Positions 9,372 to 19,013 of a stretch of 64,000 bases of DNA are shown piece after piece (positions within the stretch are counted from its first letter, which is position 1; each line of letters opens with the position of its first letter). The notes below the pieces were generated by a model. It saw only the letters and a program-made list of their open reading frames with translations. It ran no database searches and had not been told where the DNA came from. The stretch covers positions 211,038 to 275,037 of the forward strand of contig NZ_KB235919.1 of the NCBI RefSeq assembly GCF_000332195.1, written 5' to 3'. Both the position numbers and the translations under genes were made by a program. This DNA comes from Pleurocapsa sp. PCC 7319. GTDB taxonomy: Bacteria > Cyanobacteriota > Cyanobacteriia > Cyanobacteriales > Xenococcaceae.

Positions 9372-9583
9372 TTTCTTAACTTTTGCCTTAAATAATCTTC
9401 TTGATTTATTCAGATTTATGTCAAAAAATCGGACATTAGATCGAACTAATAAATAAATAAATTAAAAAATTCATTCTATTAGCTGAAAAATCTACTAGAC
9501 TCAGAGGGTATCAATTGTTAATCTCTTAGAGCTTAAGTCATAAACCGAAATAAAATACAGAGTTAAGCTCATCCCAAGTATAA

Positions 9584-9871
9584 ATGACGTGGAATTTCGC
9601 GCGCCTGATTTCAACTGCGCGGAAGATTCAGGTAGTTGCGAACTTGAATCATAGACGCAAGACGATTATTGTTTTACGCATAACTAACACTATCAAGCCT
9701 AAAATTAAAACCTTAGTGCCATTGCCAGATAATTTATCCATTACAGGCTCGGTTGATACCGAACAGGTGCGAAATTTAGCTCTAGGCGATCGCTGGTGGA
9801 AAATCACTGGTGTTGTTCTCGACCGAGATTTGACTGATTATTATATGGTGGGAATACTTATACCAAATTGA
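9584..9871 (+). CDS. Hypothetical protein (95 aa)
   Basis: Unrecognised. The basic N-terminus (FARLISTARKIQVVANLNHRRK) is followed by a segment that could form beta strands (KTIIVLRITN, DRWWKITGVVLDRDLTDYYMVGILIPN). No signal peptide or membrane helix. It stands alone between two minus-strand groups and is followed 28 bp later by a strong palindrome that may terminate it. Confidence 0.4.
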   Translation: MTWNFARLISTARKIQVVANLNHRRKTIIVLRITNTIKPKIKTLVPLPDNLSITGSVDTEQVRNLALGDRWWKITGVVLDRDLTDYYMVGILIPN

Positions 9872-9898
9872 ATAGCTTTGACTACACATTGATCGTAA

Positions 9899-9918
9899 GG
9901 GCGCATTGCCATGCGCCC
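9899..9918. repeat. REP-like palindrome, copy 2
   Basis: GGGCGCAT-TGCC-ATGCGCCC followed by CTAC. It has the same outer bases as the copies at 2183 and 24535 with a different but still complementary core. Lies just after the 95-aa gene and could act as its terminator. Confidence 0.65.
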
Positions 9919-9987
9919 CTACACAAACGATCTGTTGTCTTTTAAATTTAAAACGGTATTACAACTTTACTTAGCGTCGGGAAAACG

Positions 9988-10296
9988 TCACTTTCCAGCT
10001 TTTTGTAACTCTTGGGGGCGTACGGATAGCTTCTGAGTTTGTTCTCCCCGTTGAACAGAAATACTTAGAGGTTTACCAATTTGACTTTGTTCTACTGCCT
10101 TTTGTAACTGTTCGGCAGTTTCAATTTTATTACCTGCCACTGCCGTAATTACATCACCACGACGTATGCCACCATCTGCTGCAGGACTATCAGCAACTAC
10201 ACGTACTACCAAGACTCCTTTTATTTCAGGAACCAGCATTAATGAATTAGGATCGTCATTAAATTGTTGTGCCACTTCGGGAGTCAAGGTCAACAT
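9988..10296 (-). CDS. Orphan PDZ domain of HhoA/HtrA type (102 aa)
   Basis: The sequence closely resembles the C-terminal PDZ domain of cyanobacterial HhoA/HtrA proteases: MLTLTPEVAQQFNDDPNS, then GVLVVRVVADSPAADGG, GIRRGDVITAVAG and LSISVQRGEQTQKLSVR. The trypsin-like protease domain is missing. The reading frame stays open upstream of the ATG through the codons for LPGSIQ, which matches the residues preceding this point in HhoA, so the domain seems cut out of a larger protein. Its start overlaps the end of the PRC-barrel gene by 38 bp in another frame. Either translationally coupled or the product of a frameshifted PRC-PDZ fusion. Confidence 0.75.
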   Translation of the reverse strand: MLTLTPEVAQQFNDDPNSLMLVPEIKGVLVVRVVADSPAADGGIRRGDVITAVAGNKIETAEQLQKAVEQSQIGKPLSISVQRGEQTQKLSVRPQELQKAGK

Positions 10297-11038
10297 TTGA
10301 ATACTTCCAGGCAGAATCCAAAGCCGACTTCATTCGCTTACTGGTGCGGTCGATACTATGCTGTAGATCTTGCCATTTATGTTGGAGAAATTCAGTGGCT
10401 TCAGCTAAGCTATGACGATTGTGTTTGCCAGAAGCTGCTAGTTCGTCGCTTACTTCTCTAATCTTGACTCGCACTACTTCTGGTTCATCTTGAGGAGAGA
10501 CTAAAGAGCGAAGGCGATCGCCCATTTTCTTAACTAAATGTTTGACCTGTTGCGATTTTTCGCTCATAAAGTCTTTGAGTCCTTCCGATTCAGTTTGGAG
10601 ACGGTTTTTCGCTCCTTCTTTAATTACTATTACTTCCGCGTCAATGGTTTCGATATCATCGGGAAATAATACCGCTCTGCCACCATAAGGTTCGGCAATA
10701 TCACCGCTCAATACATAGGCAGCAATATCTCCTGTTTCCCAATCAAAGAGAAAGTCCTCTACCCAACCGAGTGGATCTGACATTGTCGAACTTACCTGCA
10801 TACGGTTGAGACGACGCAGATTATCAGCAGGCTCAAAGAGCTCACTGCTGTAGGTTAAAACTGCATCAGGACCAATTACCGATACCTGTTCCAAGGGGGT
10901 ATAGCCTTCCCTACCTGTTAGATAAACAACCCGTCCGTTTTCATCTAACCATACTTCTTCGACGCGATCATATTCAGTAGCGGTAGAACCATCCATGGTC
11001 ATTAACCCAATGATCTGACTACGACGAATTACATTCAT
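10259..11038 (-). CDS. PRC-barrel domain protein
   Basis: 259 aa. The N-terminal PRC barrel (MNVIRRSQIIGLMTMDGS, EEVWLDENGRVVYLTGREG) is followed by a second PRC-like half (RMQVSSTMSDPLGWVEDFLFD). A charged helical C-terminus (about residues 150-250) could form a coiled coil or bind a membrane surface. No signal peptide. PRC barrels mediate protein or cofactor contacts. It is preceded by an RBS-like AGGAGG within 10 bp of the ATG (11041-11055 region) and overlaps the PDZ gene. Its neighbours are chaperones, so a stress role is inferred. Confidence 0.8.
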   Translation of the reverse strand: MNVIRRSQIIGLMTMDGSTATEYDRVEEVWLDENGRVVYLTGREGYTPLEQVSVIGPDAVLTYSSELFEPADNLRRLNRMQVSSTMSDPLGWVEDFLFDWETGDIAAYVLSGDIAEPYGGRAVLFPDDIETIDAEVIVIKEGAKNRLQTESEGLKDFMSEKSQQVKHLVKKMGDRLRSLVSPQDEPEVVRVKIREVSDELAASGKHNRHSLAEATEFLQHKWQDLQHSIDRTSKRMKSALDSAWKYSNVDLDSRSGTTI

Positions 11039-11142
11039 AATTTTTTACCTCCTAAGTAAACATAGATTTCAAGTAAGAAGTAAAGCAAACAAACCGCACA
11101 GAGCAATACCATCAAAAAAAATTTAGAGCTGAGATAATATAG

Positions 11143-11448
11143 CTAAAACTGTTGTTGTCGCACAGCTTTTATCTGGGCTTTTAATTGGGAAATTTCTGCT
11201 GCCATATCTAGAGCGATCGCCGCACCGACAAGATTCAATCCTAAATCTCGTCGCAAACGCATAATCTGCATTACACGAGTTAAATCAGACAGTTGCATCA
11301 TCGATTCTACTCGTTCAATTAAACCCAGATCAGCAAAGCGTTCTAAAGTTATTACCGAAGTGTGGGTGAGATAGGCAGCTTGTTCAAAAGTAATTAAGCG
11401 ATTGCCTTTTCTAGAGACTACGATCTGCGATAAACTCATCGGCTTCAT
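11143..11448 (-). CDS. cbpM: Chaperone modulator CbpM
   Basis: 101-aa MerR-like helix-turn-helix protein with [30 protein letters not shown] and a C-terminal helix ([34 protein letters not shown]). CbpM binds and inhibits the J-domain of CbpA. Its ATG overlaps the stop of the CbpA gene by 4 bp (ATGA arrangement), the usual coupled cbpA-cbpM order. Confidence 0.85.
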   Translation of the reverse strand: MKPMSLSQIVVSRKGNRLITFEQAAYLTHTSVITLERFADLGLIERVESMMQLSDLTRVMQIMRLRRDLGLNLVGAAIALDMAAEISQLKAQIKAVRQQQF

Positions 11449-12458
11449 AACCGCACCTCCTCTAGTTTACGACGAGGATTAAAACTACTGGCTTGACCAA
11501 GTTTTTCGTAGTATTCTCGCTCTTGAGAAGACAATTGTTTAGGAGTAACAATTTTTAGCTTCACAATTTGATCGCTACGTTTGCCATTGGGAGCCTTCCA
11601 ACCCTTATTTCTCAGTCGTAAGGATTGTCCCGAATTTACCCCTGGGGGAATTTTCATCGATACACTACCATCAGGAGTCGGAACTTTTATCTCTGTTCCC
11701 AAAACTGCTTCTTCCGGAGCTATGGGAACTTCGCAGATAATATTTTTGCCCTCAAACTTAAAGATAGGATGGGGTTGCAAACTAATGTTTAGATATAAAT
11801 CTCCACGTTGCTGGTTAAATGGACTAATTTGCCCTTTACCTTTGATGCGAATGCGACTACCTGGTTTAGCCCCAGGAGGAATTCTGACGTTAATAGTTTC
11901 ACCATCTAGCTGTAAGCGTTTTTGCGTTCCGTGAAAAGCTTCCGAAAAAGTCAGAGTAATTGCTGCTTCGGTATCCGTAGTAGGTATATTGGAAAATCCG
12001 CCACCGCCAAAAGCATCTTCAAAGCCGCTGAATCCTCCAGGGAAACCTTCAGGACTACCAGTACTATAAGTATAAACTCTTCTTCCTCCTGTAGAGTCTC
12101 TGCCAGTCCTACCACCAAAGCGTCCTAAAAGTTCGTTAATAAAATCATCAAAACTACCGTACTGTCCAAAATCAACACCCATACCAGCTCCAGGAGGTGT
12201 TCCTGTTGCTCCTTGTTGCCAATATTGACCAAATTGATCGTATTTAGCACGTTTTTCAGGGTCAGATAGTACTTCTTGAGCTTCGTTGATTTCTTTAAAA
12301 CGTTGTTCGGCTTTCTTGTCTCCTGGATTAAGATCGGGATGATATTTTCTGGCTAATTTACGGTAAGCTTTCTTAATTTCTTCTGGAGTTGCAGTTTTGC
12401 TCACTCCGAGAATTTGATAATAATCTTTAAAGTCAGTTGCTGCCACTTCGGCTTTCAC
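11445..12458 (-). CDS. cbpA: CbpA-type DnaJ co-chaperone
   Basis: 337 aa. J-domain at residues ~10-75 with the HPD tripeptide in [19 protein letters not shown] Gly/Phe-rich linker (about 90-150) follows, then two C-terminal substrate-binding domains ([37 protein letters not shown]). The cysteine-rich zinc domain is absent, so this is a type II (CbpA/DnaJ2) protein. It stimulates DnaK and is paired with the modulator CbpM immediately downstream. Confidence 0.93.
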   Translation of the reverse strand: MKAEVAATDFKDYYQILGVSKTATPEEIKKAYRKLARKYHPDLNPGDKKAEQRFKEINEAQEVLSDPEKRAKYDQFGQYWQQGATGTPPGAGMGVDFGQYGSFDDFINELLGRFGGRTGRDSTGGRRVYTYSTGSPEGFPGGFSGFEDAFGGGGFSNIPTTDTEAAITLTFSEAFHGTQKRLQLDGETINVRIPPGAKPGSRIRIKGKGQISPFNQQRGDLYLNISLQPHPIFKFEGKNIICEVPIAPEEAVLGTEIKVPTPDGSVSMKIPPGVNSGQSLRLRNKGWKAPNGKRSDQIVKLKIVTPKQLSSQEREYYEKLGQASSFNPRRKLEEVRL

Positions 12459-12780
12459 CTCCTGAATTTATGTAGTCAGAGATTACTCCGCCGTCCCCAT
12501 TCGAGGATAAATAAAACGACGGAGCTTTCTTACGAAGTTTGCTTATGCTTGTGGTATCCCTTTGGGACAACGGGGGAAACCGCCGCAACCCTAAACAAAG
12601 GCGTATAGTTCGCCGCATGTACTCGCTTCGCATCGCGCAACTTCGCGCTGCTGTGACCGTTGGTTAATTGGGTTTCTATTGACGGCTCAAAATACCTTTA
12701 GAAACCCAATTGTATAAGTTTAACTTGTCATATCTAGTTTCTCGTTCTACCTAACAAGTTGAATCACTTAAAAGAGAAGC
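12459..12780. other. Intergenic repeat-rich region
   Basis: No supported gene. It contains a copy of a dispersed repeat (AAAGGCG...CGCCGCATGT, about 12596-12655) that recurs near 26618 and 27581, and a 12-bp inverted repeat AATTGGGTTTCT/AGAAACCCAATT at 12666-12711 downstream of hsp20. No T-run follows the hairpin, so terminator function is uncertain. Confidence 0.5.
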
Positions 12781-13218
12781 TTAGCTAATATCAACTTTGA
12801 CGACTTTATTTTTTTCTTCTTCAGCTTTAGGTAAGGTGAGATTTAGAATACCGTCTTTGTATTCTGCATTTACATTAGTATTTTGGACGCGAGTAGGTAA
12901 AGGAATAACGCGGTTAAAGCTACCATAGTGAAATTCACTTCGGGTCAGACCGTTAGATTCGGTTTTGCTTTCTGATTTTCGTTCTCCGCTAATGGAAATA
13001 GATTCAGCAGCAACTTGAATATCGATGTCTTTGGCATCCATACCAGGAACTTCTAATTTAAGATGAATTGCTGATGGTGTTTCTTCCATTTCCGCAGCAG
13101 GGACAAAACCTGAACTAAGTCTGTCGGTAGTTGTTGGAACTAAACTATCAAACAAACTGTTCATTTCTCTTTGTAAACTGTTAATTTCTGAGAAAGGTTG
13201 CCAACGAATTAAGGACAT
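12781..13218 (-). CDS. hspA: Hsp20 small heat-shock protein
   Basis: 145 aa with a complete alpha-crystallin domain: AEMEETPSAIHLKLEVPGM, then SISISGERKSESK, EFHYGSFNRVIPLPTRV, and the strand AEYKDGILNLTLPKAEE. N-terminus MSLIRWQPFSEINSLQREMN is typical of cyanobacterial HspA. ATP-independent holdase that prevents aggregation of heat-denatured protein. No CIRCE operator (TTAGCACTC-N9-GAGTGCTAA) was seen upstream. It groups with cbpA/cbpM but has its own intergenic region. Confidence 0.95.
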   Translation of the reverse strand: MSLIRWQPFSEINSLQREMNSLFDSLVPTTTDRLSSGFVPAAEMEETPSAIHLKLEVPGMDAKDIDIQVAAESISISGERKSESKTESNGLTRSEFHYGSFNRVIPLPTRVQNTNVNAEYKDGILNLTLPKAEEEKNKVVKVDIS

Positions 13219-13433
13219 AATTTAGACCTCCAAAACTTTGGTGTTGAGATTGATTTAGAGAGTTTTTATTGATAATGGTTGAGTTAATTGGCGAGTAATA
13301 TTGTATTTGTTTGACTCACACTATTAAATATACAAAAAATCTTAAAAAAGTAATGTTCGGTTTTATGACCTCTGTAAGTTGAGATCTCCTCATATTAAAA
13401 AGCTGAACGGCTTGTTTTACTTGTAGGAGCACT

Positions 13434-13461
13434 AAAAAAAGGGACAAAAATATTGCCCCTT
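13434..13461 (-). terminator. Rho-independent terminator of the 13488-14030 gene
   Basis: On the minus strand AAGGGGCAA-TATTT-TTGTCCCTT forms a 9-bp stem with one G-U pair and a 5-nt loop, followed directly by TTTTT. It starts 26 bp after the stop codon. Confidence 0.8.
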
Positions 13462-13487
13462 CAAATTAATCAACTTAATAATGTAGA

Positions 13488-14030
13488 TTAACTGTTATAC
13501 ATAGTTGGGCGATCGCCCTGGTCTAAGGGGTCTAAGTTACGGCGCTCTTCAACCACAGTAGTTTTTTTATTTTTGCCAGCTAAACCGAATAATCCTAGTA
13601 GACCAAGCAAACCTAACCAACCCCAGTTAGATCTTTGTTCAATGGCGGCAACATTTTCGGCAATCTCAGCCTCGGCAGCTTCAGCAGCTTGATTAATTTT
13701 CTCTTCAGCTTCGGCAGCAGTTTGCTGCACTTGTTCTTCAGCTTGATTATAGTTACGCTCAATGGCATTACCGGCATCGTTTAGACCTTCTTCTACAGCC
13801 TCACCGGTATTTTCGAGTCCTTGTCCGGCTGCTTCACCAGTATTTTCAACACTATTACCTAGAGCTTTTCCAGCATCTTTTAAATTCTCACCGACATTAT
13901 CAATATTTTGTTCGGCTTGATTCAAGTTTTGGTCTACAGTTTCCTCTTTTTCTTGGCTTAATGCTACGCCAGCAGGTAAAGCCATACTTAAAGTAATAAT
14001 AGTAGTAGTAGTAAGTTTAGCTAAGTTCAT
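13488..14030 (-). CDS. Exported WGxxGxxG-type protein with helical repeats
   Basis: 180 aa. N-terminal signal peptide (LTTTTIITLSMALPAGVALSQ). The middle (about residues 30-130) is made of degenerate helical repeats rich in N, A, E, G and Q, such as NTGEAAGQGLENTGEAVEEG. Near residue 135 is SNWGWLGLLGLLGLFGLAG, a C-terminal hydrophobic segment with the WGxxGxxG pattern, followed by basic residues (KNKK), which would anchor the protein in a membrane. Function unknown. The strong downstream terminator supports a monocistronic gene. Confidence 0.75.
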   Translation of the reverse strand: MNLAKLTTTTIITLSMALPAGVALSQEKEETVDQNLNQAEQNIDNVGENLKDAGKALGNSVENTGEAAGQGLENTGEAVEEGLNDAGNAIERNYNQAEEQVQQTAAEAEEKINQAAEAAEAEIAENVAAIEQRSNWGWLGLLGLLGLFGLAGKNKKTTVVEERRNLDPLDQGDRPTMYNS

Positions 14031-14596
14031 AAAAAACTCCTTGTTATTATTTGTGTAAAAGTGTTACTAGTTTTAGGTATAAAAATTGATGATGATAACG
14101 TTTAAACTTCTATCAAATAACCTAATTAAGCAACTTCTATCTAGAATTTGTCGATAATATAGCCGTCAAACAATTGCAGTGAAAAAGAGACAAGAGAAAC
14201 TTATATTCTATTCATTGCATGTATGAACACGATATTATCTGAATAATAAATAATAGAATTGATATTCATATGTGTATTGTAGTTGCATTAGTTGTAGACT
14301 ACATCTTTCACTAGGTATAAATCATTAGTTAGAGATTATATTAGGCTGAGTTTTAAAGCTAGTACATAAAAAAGCACCTCAAAAGCTGAAGTGCAGAATT
14401 AGATATTTGTGAGTTTGACTAAGTTAAAAACTCACGAGTTTATCAGAATTTATCAGTTTTAAAATGTCTGAATTCTAGATTATCTGTTGCAGAGATGGCA
14501 ATTATACTGTCTAGAGCAGATGCAGGTAAAACTATCCCGAATACTGGAAATAAGCAAAAAACCTAAAAATAGATATTTTTACTCTATTGATAGCTC
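14031..14596. other. A+T-rich intergenic region, no gene seen
   Basis: About 560 bp without a convincing ORF or RNA gene. A weak hairpin GCACCTC/GAAGTGC lies at about 14373-14393. It could carry the promoter of the 13488 gene. Confidence 0.4.
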
Positions 14597-14866
14597 TTAC
14601 CACTTGCGATCGCCATCCTCATCGGTTCTGGCTTGACGAATTACATCTGAAATCTCCTCGGCATCTTTGACGTGATGTAATGCCTCTTCCTCCCCATTTT
14701 CGTTCTCTACGGGGAAGTAGGTAGGAACTTCCACATGACCTGCAGGATCCCAACTATCTACTGCTACTTGCTCTTTTTTCTCTTCTAAAGACTTAGAATC
14801 ATCAATTACATCGCCTTTGTTAGCTGTGCGAAATGCCTGGTCATTATTATCTTTTTGGTTGTCCAT
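14597..14866 (-). CDS. Hypothetical acidic protein (89 aa)
   Basis: Unrecognised small, acidic, probably unstructured protein (DNQKDNNDQAF, SWDPAGHVEVPTYFPVENE, ISDVIRQARTDEDGD). The ATG giving MDNQKDNN was preferred; an upstream ATG at 14908 would add 14 atypical residues (MSFLMRCKNINKNI). No signal peptide. Resembles short cyanobacterial proteins of unknown role. Confidence 0.5.
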   Translation of the reverse strand: MDNQKDNNDQAFRTANKGDVIDDSKSLEEKKEQVAVDSWDPAGHVEVPTYFPVENENGEEEALHHVKDAEEISDVIRQARTDEDGDRKW

Positions 14867-14994
14867 AATATTTTTATTTATGTTCTTACATCTCATTAAA
14901 AAAGACAATTCAAATAATATGATCTGGCGAGGGATAGAAATCTTAATCTAACTATTGATTGATTGGCTTGGCAATCGGTAATTATGATCGGAAT

Positions 14995-15900
14995 CTATAT
15001 TAAAGAAAGAACATTCTGGTAATATTCTGCTTTATCTTGACCTTTAAGATTACTAGGATTATTTGTCTTTGATTTTTGAGCGATCGCCTCAATTCTATTG
15101 TCACTGCTGGGATGGGTACGTAAAAATTCTGGTGTCCCACCGCTACTTTCTAATTTAGCTAAAAACTGGGAAAAGGCTTCTGCAGGATAGCCAGCCTGTT
15201 GTAACGTATCCAGTCCATCACTGTCAGCTTCATACTCAAAAGAACGACTTTTAGGTAAATCTACAGTTAATTGATAGGCGATCTGAGCTAAAGCACTAGT
15301 ATCTACTCCTACAGTACTAGCTATACCTTTAGCTGCTACAGCTTGTTTTAAACCTTTAACACCATGTTTGTTATTGATATGGGCAATTTCATGGGCCATT
15401 ACCGATGCTAATTGCGCTCTATTTTCAGCAGTCTTTAATAATCCTGTGGTGACGTAGACAAATCCTCCGGGAGTTGCGAACGCATTAACTTCATCACTAA
15501 CAACTACCTGAAAGTGAAATGGAATATTTCGACTGTCGCCACTATTAACCAACTCTTGACCGAGGTTTTCAACGTATCCTTGAACTTGAGGATTATCGTA
15601 GAGTTGATATTCTGCTAATATTTGCTCGTTAGTTTGTTTGCCGATTTCGATCTCTTGTTCATCAGAAATATTGGCTATTTGAATAAACTCTGCTGCACCT
15701 TGAACTGCATCCAAAATATCAATTGCAACTATTGCCGATTTGGTCTCGGAAAAATCTTCTATTTGATGTTGAACGCTATTATTAGCGGATACAGGTAGAT
15801 TATTAATCCCAAACATCCACAAGATCAGTACAGGCTTTTGCCACATTTTTGAGCATTTATTACTGTTTATATTCATTAAAATTTTTTCTATAGTTGACAT
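14995..15900 (-). CDS. M48-family zinc metallopeptidase, exported
   Basis: 301 aa. The N-terminus contains a hydrophobic export segment (PVLILWMFGINNLPVSA); an internal ATG at 15876 is an alternative start. The zinc motif HExxH reads HEIAHINNKHG, and the third ligand is in EYEADSDGLDTL. TPGGFVYVTTGLLKTAENRAQLASVMAHE is the usual M48 (BepA/YfgC/LoiP-like) context. Such peptidases perform quality control in the periplasm or outer membrane. It lacks the C-terminal TPR of BepA. Confidence 0.88.
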   Translation of the reverse strand: MSTIEKILMNINSNKCSKMWQKPVLILWMFGINNLPVSANNSVQHQIEDFSETKSAIVAIDILDAVQGAAEFIQIANISDEQEIEIGKQTNEQILAEYQLYDNPQVQGYVENLGQELVNSGDSRNIPFHFQVVVSDEVNAFATPGGFVYVTTGLLKTAENRAQLASVMAHEIAHINNKHGVKGLKQAVAAKGIASTVGVDTSALAQIAYQLTVDLPKSRSFEYEADSDGLDTLQQAGYPAEAFSQFLAKLESSGGTPEFLRTHPSSDNRIEAIAQKSKTNNPSNLKGQDKAEYYQNVLSLI

Positions 15901-16147
15901 TCTTCTAATTTAATAACTTATTGTATATAAATTTTCCAAGTAACTAAAAGTATATCTTGAGATAGATACAGTCATGAATATAAGATAATATGCAGTATTC
16001 AAAATTTAGGTCAATAACTCTGCGTTATTAATCAATTTCTCAGGCTTTTTTCTAAATTTGCAAATTTTATATATCTTTAGTTAGATGTGAGTAAGTTACG
16101 ATAACAGCTATTAATATGAGTAATAGAAAAAATATTGAGGTAAACTT

Positions 16148-16489
16148 ATGTTATTCAATAAGTTAAACAACTGGTTAAAATCTTCTTTGCGTTTATTGTT
16201 AACAGCTTTTGTCTGTGGATTATTGTTTATCTCTAGTGCTTATCCAGCACAGGCAGCAACTAGTAGAGCAACTGAGGGAGAAGCTAGTTTAAATAGAGTT
16301 CAAGCAAAAACTGATGAAGTTGCTAGTTCTAATCCCCGTGGCATCAATGAAGTAACTAAAGAAGCACAAAAAGGCTTAAATGCTGTGCAAGGTGGTGCAG
16401 ATGCAGATAAAATGATTTCTCCCGACGAAGCTAATGCAACTACTGTGAAAGAAAAAGCAGCTAACTTGTTGGATAATTTGAAAAACTAG
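16148..16489 (+). CDS. Small exported protein (113 aa), low-temperature-induced-like
   Basis: A signal peptide (SLRLLLTAFVCGLLFISS, cleavage around AYPAQAA) is followed by a helical mature part with NEVTKEAQKGLNAVQGGADADKM. Similar short cyanobacterial exported proteins have been named low-temperature-induced, but I assign this only by pattern. A 12-bp stem hairpin lies 55 bp downstream. Role unknown. Confidence 0.6.
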   Translation: MLFNKLNNWLKSSLRLLLTAFVCGLLFISSAYPAQAATSRATEGEASLNRVQAKTDEVASSNPRGINEVTKEAQKGLNAVQGGADADKMISPDEANATTVKEKAANLLDNLKN

Positions 16490-16544
16490 TGGACAAAAGT
16501 TTATAGGATAGAAAACTCTAAGCCATTAGGTATTTAATATTATT

Positions 16545-16590
16545 AATCCTGATTATCTCTAGTTCTTTTTGAGCAGGTATAATCGGGATT
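16545..16590. terminator. Candidate terminator hairpin
   Basis: AATCCTGATTAT and ATAATCGGGATT form a 12-bp stem with one G-U pair and a 22-nt loop, then TTAACC. It lies between the convergent 16148 and 16669 genes and could serve both. Confidence 0.45.
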
Positions 16591-16668
16591 TTAACCTTAT
16601 TGACGTTATTGACAAAATTTAAACTGACGCGATATCGATGGTTAGTCATGCCAAATCTATCGTAGATG

Positions 16669-18978
16669 TCAATGCCGCCAAATAATGATAGTAGTAGTCA
16701 AAGCGATCGCCATTGTTCCTGGAATCAAAGCTAACCAACCGCCTTGGCTTAAAACTAACCAACAGACACCAGACAAAACAATCACACAACCAGTAATAGC
16801 CAAGCTGCGATACAGATAATTTTGCTTAAGAACTATAATTAATCCGCTACCAAGAGACCAAAACCAAATCCAGAGGTAGTCTCCCCAAAAAGGTAGCCAC
16901 CAAATCAGCGGACGATTGTCTTCTACGGCACTGACAAGTTGACTAACAACATGGGCATGAAGATATAAGCCTCTGATTTCTCCGATCGGAGTATCGTGAA
17001 GATCGGGAACTGATTTAGCGGTTACACCAATCAAAACAATACGATTTTTGATCCAGCTAGGATCGAAAGTATCCTGTTCTTCTAAAATGTCTCTAACAGA
17101 TACTTGCTGAGCGATTTGGGGAGTACGACGATAAGAAATAAGTAATTGATTGCCACGATCATCAAATTTTTGATATCCGCCACTACCATTAACTAATCTG
17201 GTAACTAATTGTGAGCCAAATTGCCAATTATTTCCCTTGGTAGTTACGGGTATATTGCGACTTTGAAAAAAACGAGAAACTAATTGCAACACAAAAGAAT
17301 AATTACTCTCACAATATGAGGTTTGAGTGAGTGGGTTATCGCTGCGAGAGAGTAAATAGCGACGGACATGATCGTCTTGACCATTGGTTATTTTCAAGTC
17401 GTCGTAAATGTTATCAAAACCTACCTGTTCAGGAGGACTATCTGGTGGTGGAGCAACACTATTATTTAAACTATCACCCAGACAAATACTAATTACATTA
17501 GGGTATTGCCAATAGCTTTGGGATTTTGAATTTTGGTGCTTATTATTAGATGGAACTGGATAGTCGCGAAATATATCAATCCCAATAATTGCTGGTTGAT
17601 GCTGCTGTATCTTATCAACTAACTCAGCTAAAATATCATCTGGAAGAGGATATTTATAATTGTTGCTGCTAATATCCTGCTCATCTGCACCGATAATTAG
17701 CATCCGTTGATCCCCTGATTCTGAGGGCAGTTTTTGACTGAGATAATCAAAGGCTTTTAATTCCCAACCCTGGAGCATTCCTAAAGATCTTAAGCCAATT
17801 ACTGCCACAGTAGCGATCGCACTACTAGCTAAAACCAGAGGAATTTTTAGTCGTCGCCGGAAAACATGGTTAGTAACAGACTCTCGTTTTTGCCGATAAA
17901 GTTGTTGCCATGCTGGAGGTATTTCTGCTGGATTTTGCACAATTACCGGCAACCAGGTGGCACAGGGATAATGGTCTTCTAATCCTTGTAATCTGGCTCT
18001 AGCTTCCCGTACTGCCAGGTAAAAACTTTCTCCCTTGGCATAAGCAGTTAAGAAATATTTTAAAAATTCCTGAGCTACTTTATCCTCCACTGGTTCTCGC
18101 ATGACAATAATTTGAGGAATCTTTAAATCTGCTAGCTCGTGAGCTAATCCCAGACCATCACAGGAATTAAAAATCGCGATTTTTAAACCGCTGGCTACAG
18201 CTTTGGTCAAGGCATACCTTAACTCATTGGTGGTTAAATTATCCTGTTGATTAATTTGAATGCAGCCTGTCTTTTTATGGCAATCACTATTACTATGTCC
18301 CGCAAAAAAAAGAATATCCCATCCTTGAGTATCCCATAACTTTTCGGTTATCTCTTTTCTGCTTGTTTCAGTTAATAAGGTAACGGAGCTATTAGGCAAC
18401 TGTTCCAGTAAACAGCGATCGAGATCTGTATTAATTCCCTGGCTATTACCAATAATGGCTAAGATTCTGACATGAGTTTTTAAATTAATTACACTTCGCT
18501 TTTCCTTTTCATAAGACGGCTTACTAAGAGCTATTTCTGCTTTAGTATAAGGCTCAAACCAATTAACTAAATGCCAAGGTAAACACTGTAGTAGTATATT
18601 TTCTGTTTGAATGAGAATTCTAATTTCATCAACAGGACTTAATCTCGATAAAAATCTTTCTTTGAGGTGGCGAAAAGAATCTGCATCTAGCCAATTATTG
18701 ATGCTGCTTAACAATTTTGTGGCAGCGCGATCGCAATTTTCTGAACGAGAATAGTTTGAAATAAATGCTTTATTTGATTCTAATCGAGTTGATAATCTTA
18801 ACCCTAAATAAGCTGTTTGCCATAATTTATATTGTTGAAGAATATGAGGAGCTGCTGGCAGTTGAGAACAAATTTCTAGTTCAGCAGGTAAACCTTCTTG
18901 GCTTATTTGTAAGGTAACAGAAAACCCTGTGGCCAAACTTCCTTCTGTAATTTTCAAAGAAACTATATAGACAGACAT
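16669..18978 (-). CDS. CHAT-CHASE2 membrane protein
   Basis: 769 aa. Residues ~165-345 form a caspase-like CHAT domain with the catalytic dyad candidates H228 (FFAGHSNSD) and C273 (IFNSCDGLGLA). A membrane segment near 380-400 precedes a CHASE2 extracytoplasmic sensor (DYLSQKLPSESGDQRMLIIG, IIGIDIFRDYPV, RIVLIGVTAKSVPDLHDTP). About three more membrane segments follow at the C-terminus. This arrangement suggests a receptor whose external CHASE2 domain controls an internal protease. It lies 35 bp after a DUF1822 gene and is downstream of a sigma-factor gene, a neighbourhood known in cyanobacteria. Substrate unknown. Confidence 0.88.
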   Translation of the reverse strand: MSVYIVSLKITEGSLATGFSVTLQISQEGLPAELEICSQLPAAPHILQQYKLWQTAYLGLRLSTRLESNKAFISNYSRSENCDRAATKLLSSINNWLDADSFRHLKERFLSRLSPVDEIRILIQTENILLQCLPWHLVNWFEPYTKAEIALSKPSYEKEKRSVINLKTHVRILAIIGNSQGINTDLDRCLLEQLPNSSVTLLTETSRKEITEKLWDTQGWDILFFAGHSNSDCHKKTGCIQINQQDNLTTNELRYALTKAVASGLKIAIFNSCDGLGLAHELADLKIPQIIVMREPVEDKVAQEFLKYFLTAYAKGESFYLAVREARARLQGLEDHYPCATWLPVIVQNPAEIPPAWQQLYRQKRESVTNHVFRRRLKIPLVLASSAIATVAVIGLRSLGMLQGWELKAFDYLSQKLPSESGDQRMLIIGADEQDISSNNYKYPLPDDILAELVDKIQQHQPAIIGIDIFRDYPVPSNNKHQNSKSQSYWQYPNVISICLGDSLNNSVAPPPDSPPEQVGFDNIYDDLKITNGQDDHVRRYLLSRSDNPLTQTSYCESNYSFVLQLVSRFFQSRNIPVTTKGNNWQFGSQLVTRLVNGSGGYQKFDDRGNQLLISYRRTPQIAQQVSVRDILEEQDTFDPSWIKNRIVLIGVTAKSVPDLHDTPIGEIRGLYLHAHVVSQLVSAVEDNRPLIWWLPFWGDYLWIWFWSLGSGLIIVLKQNYLYRSLAITGCVIVLSGVCWLVLSQGGWLALIPGTMAIALTTTIIIWRH

Positions 18979-19013
18979 AAGCTGTTAATCATGGAATATT
19001 GAGTCAGGAAATT

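Noticed and set aside
12433-12633. Short overlapping ORFs on both strands upstream of cbpA
   Set aside because: They lie in dispersed-repeat DNA and overlap the cbpA start; no RBS or family match.
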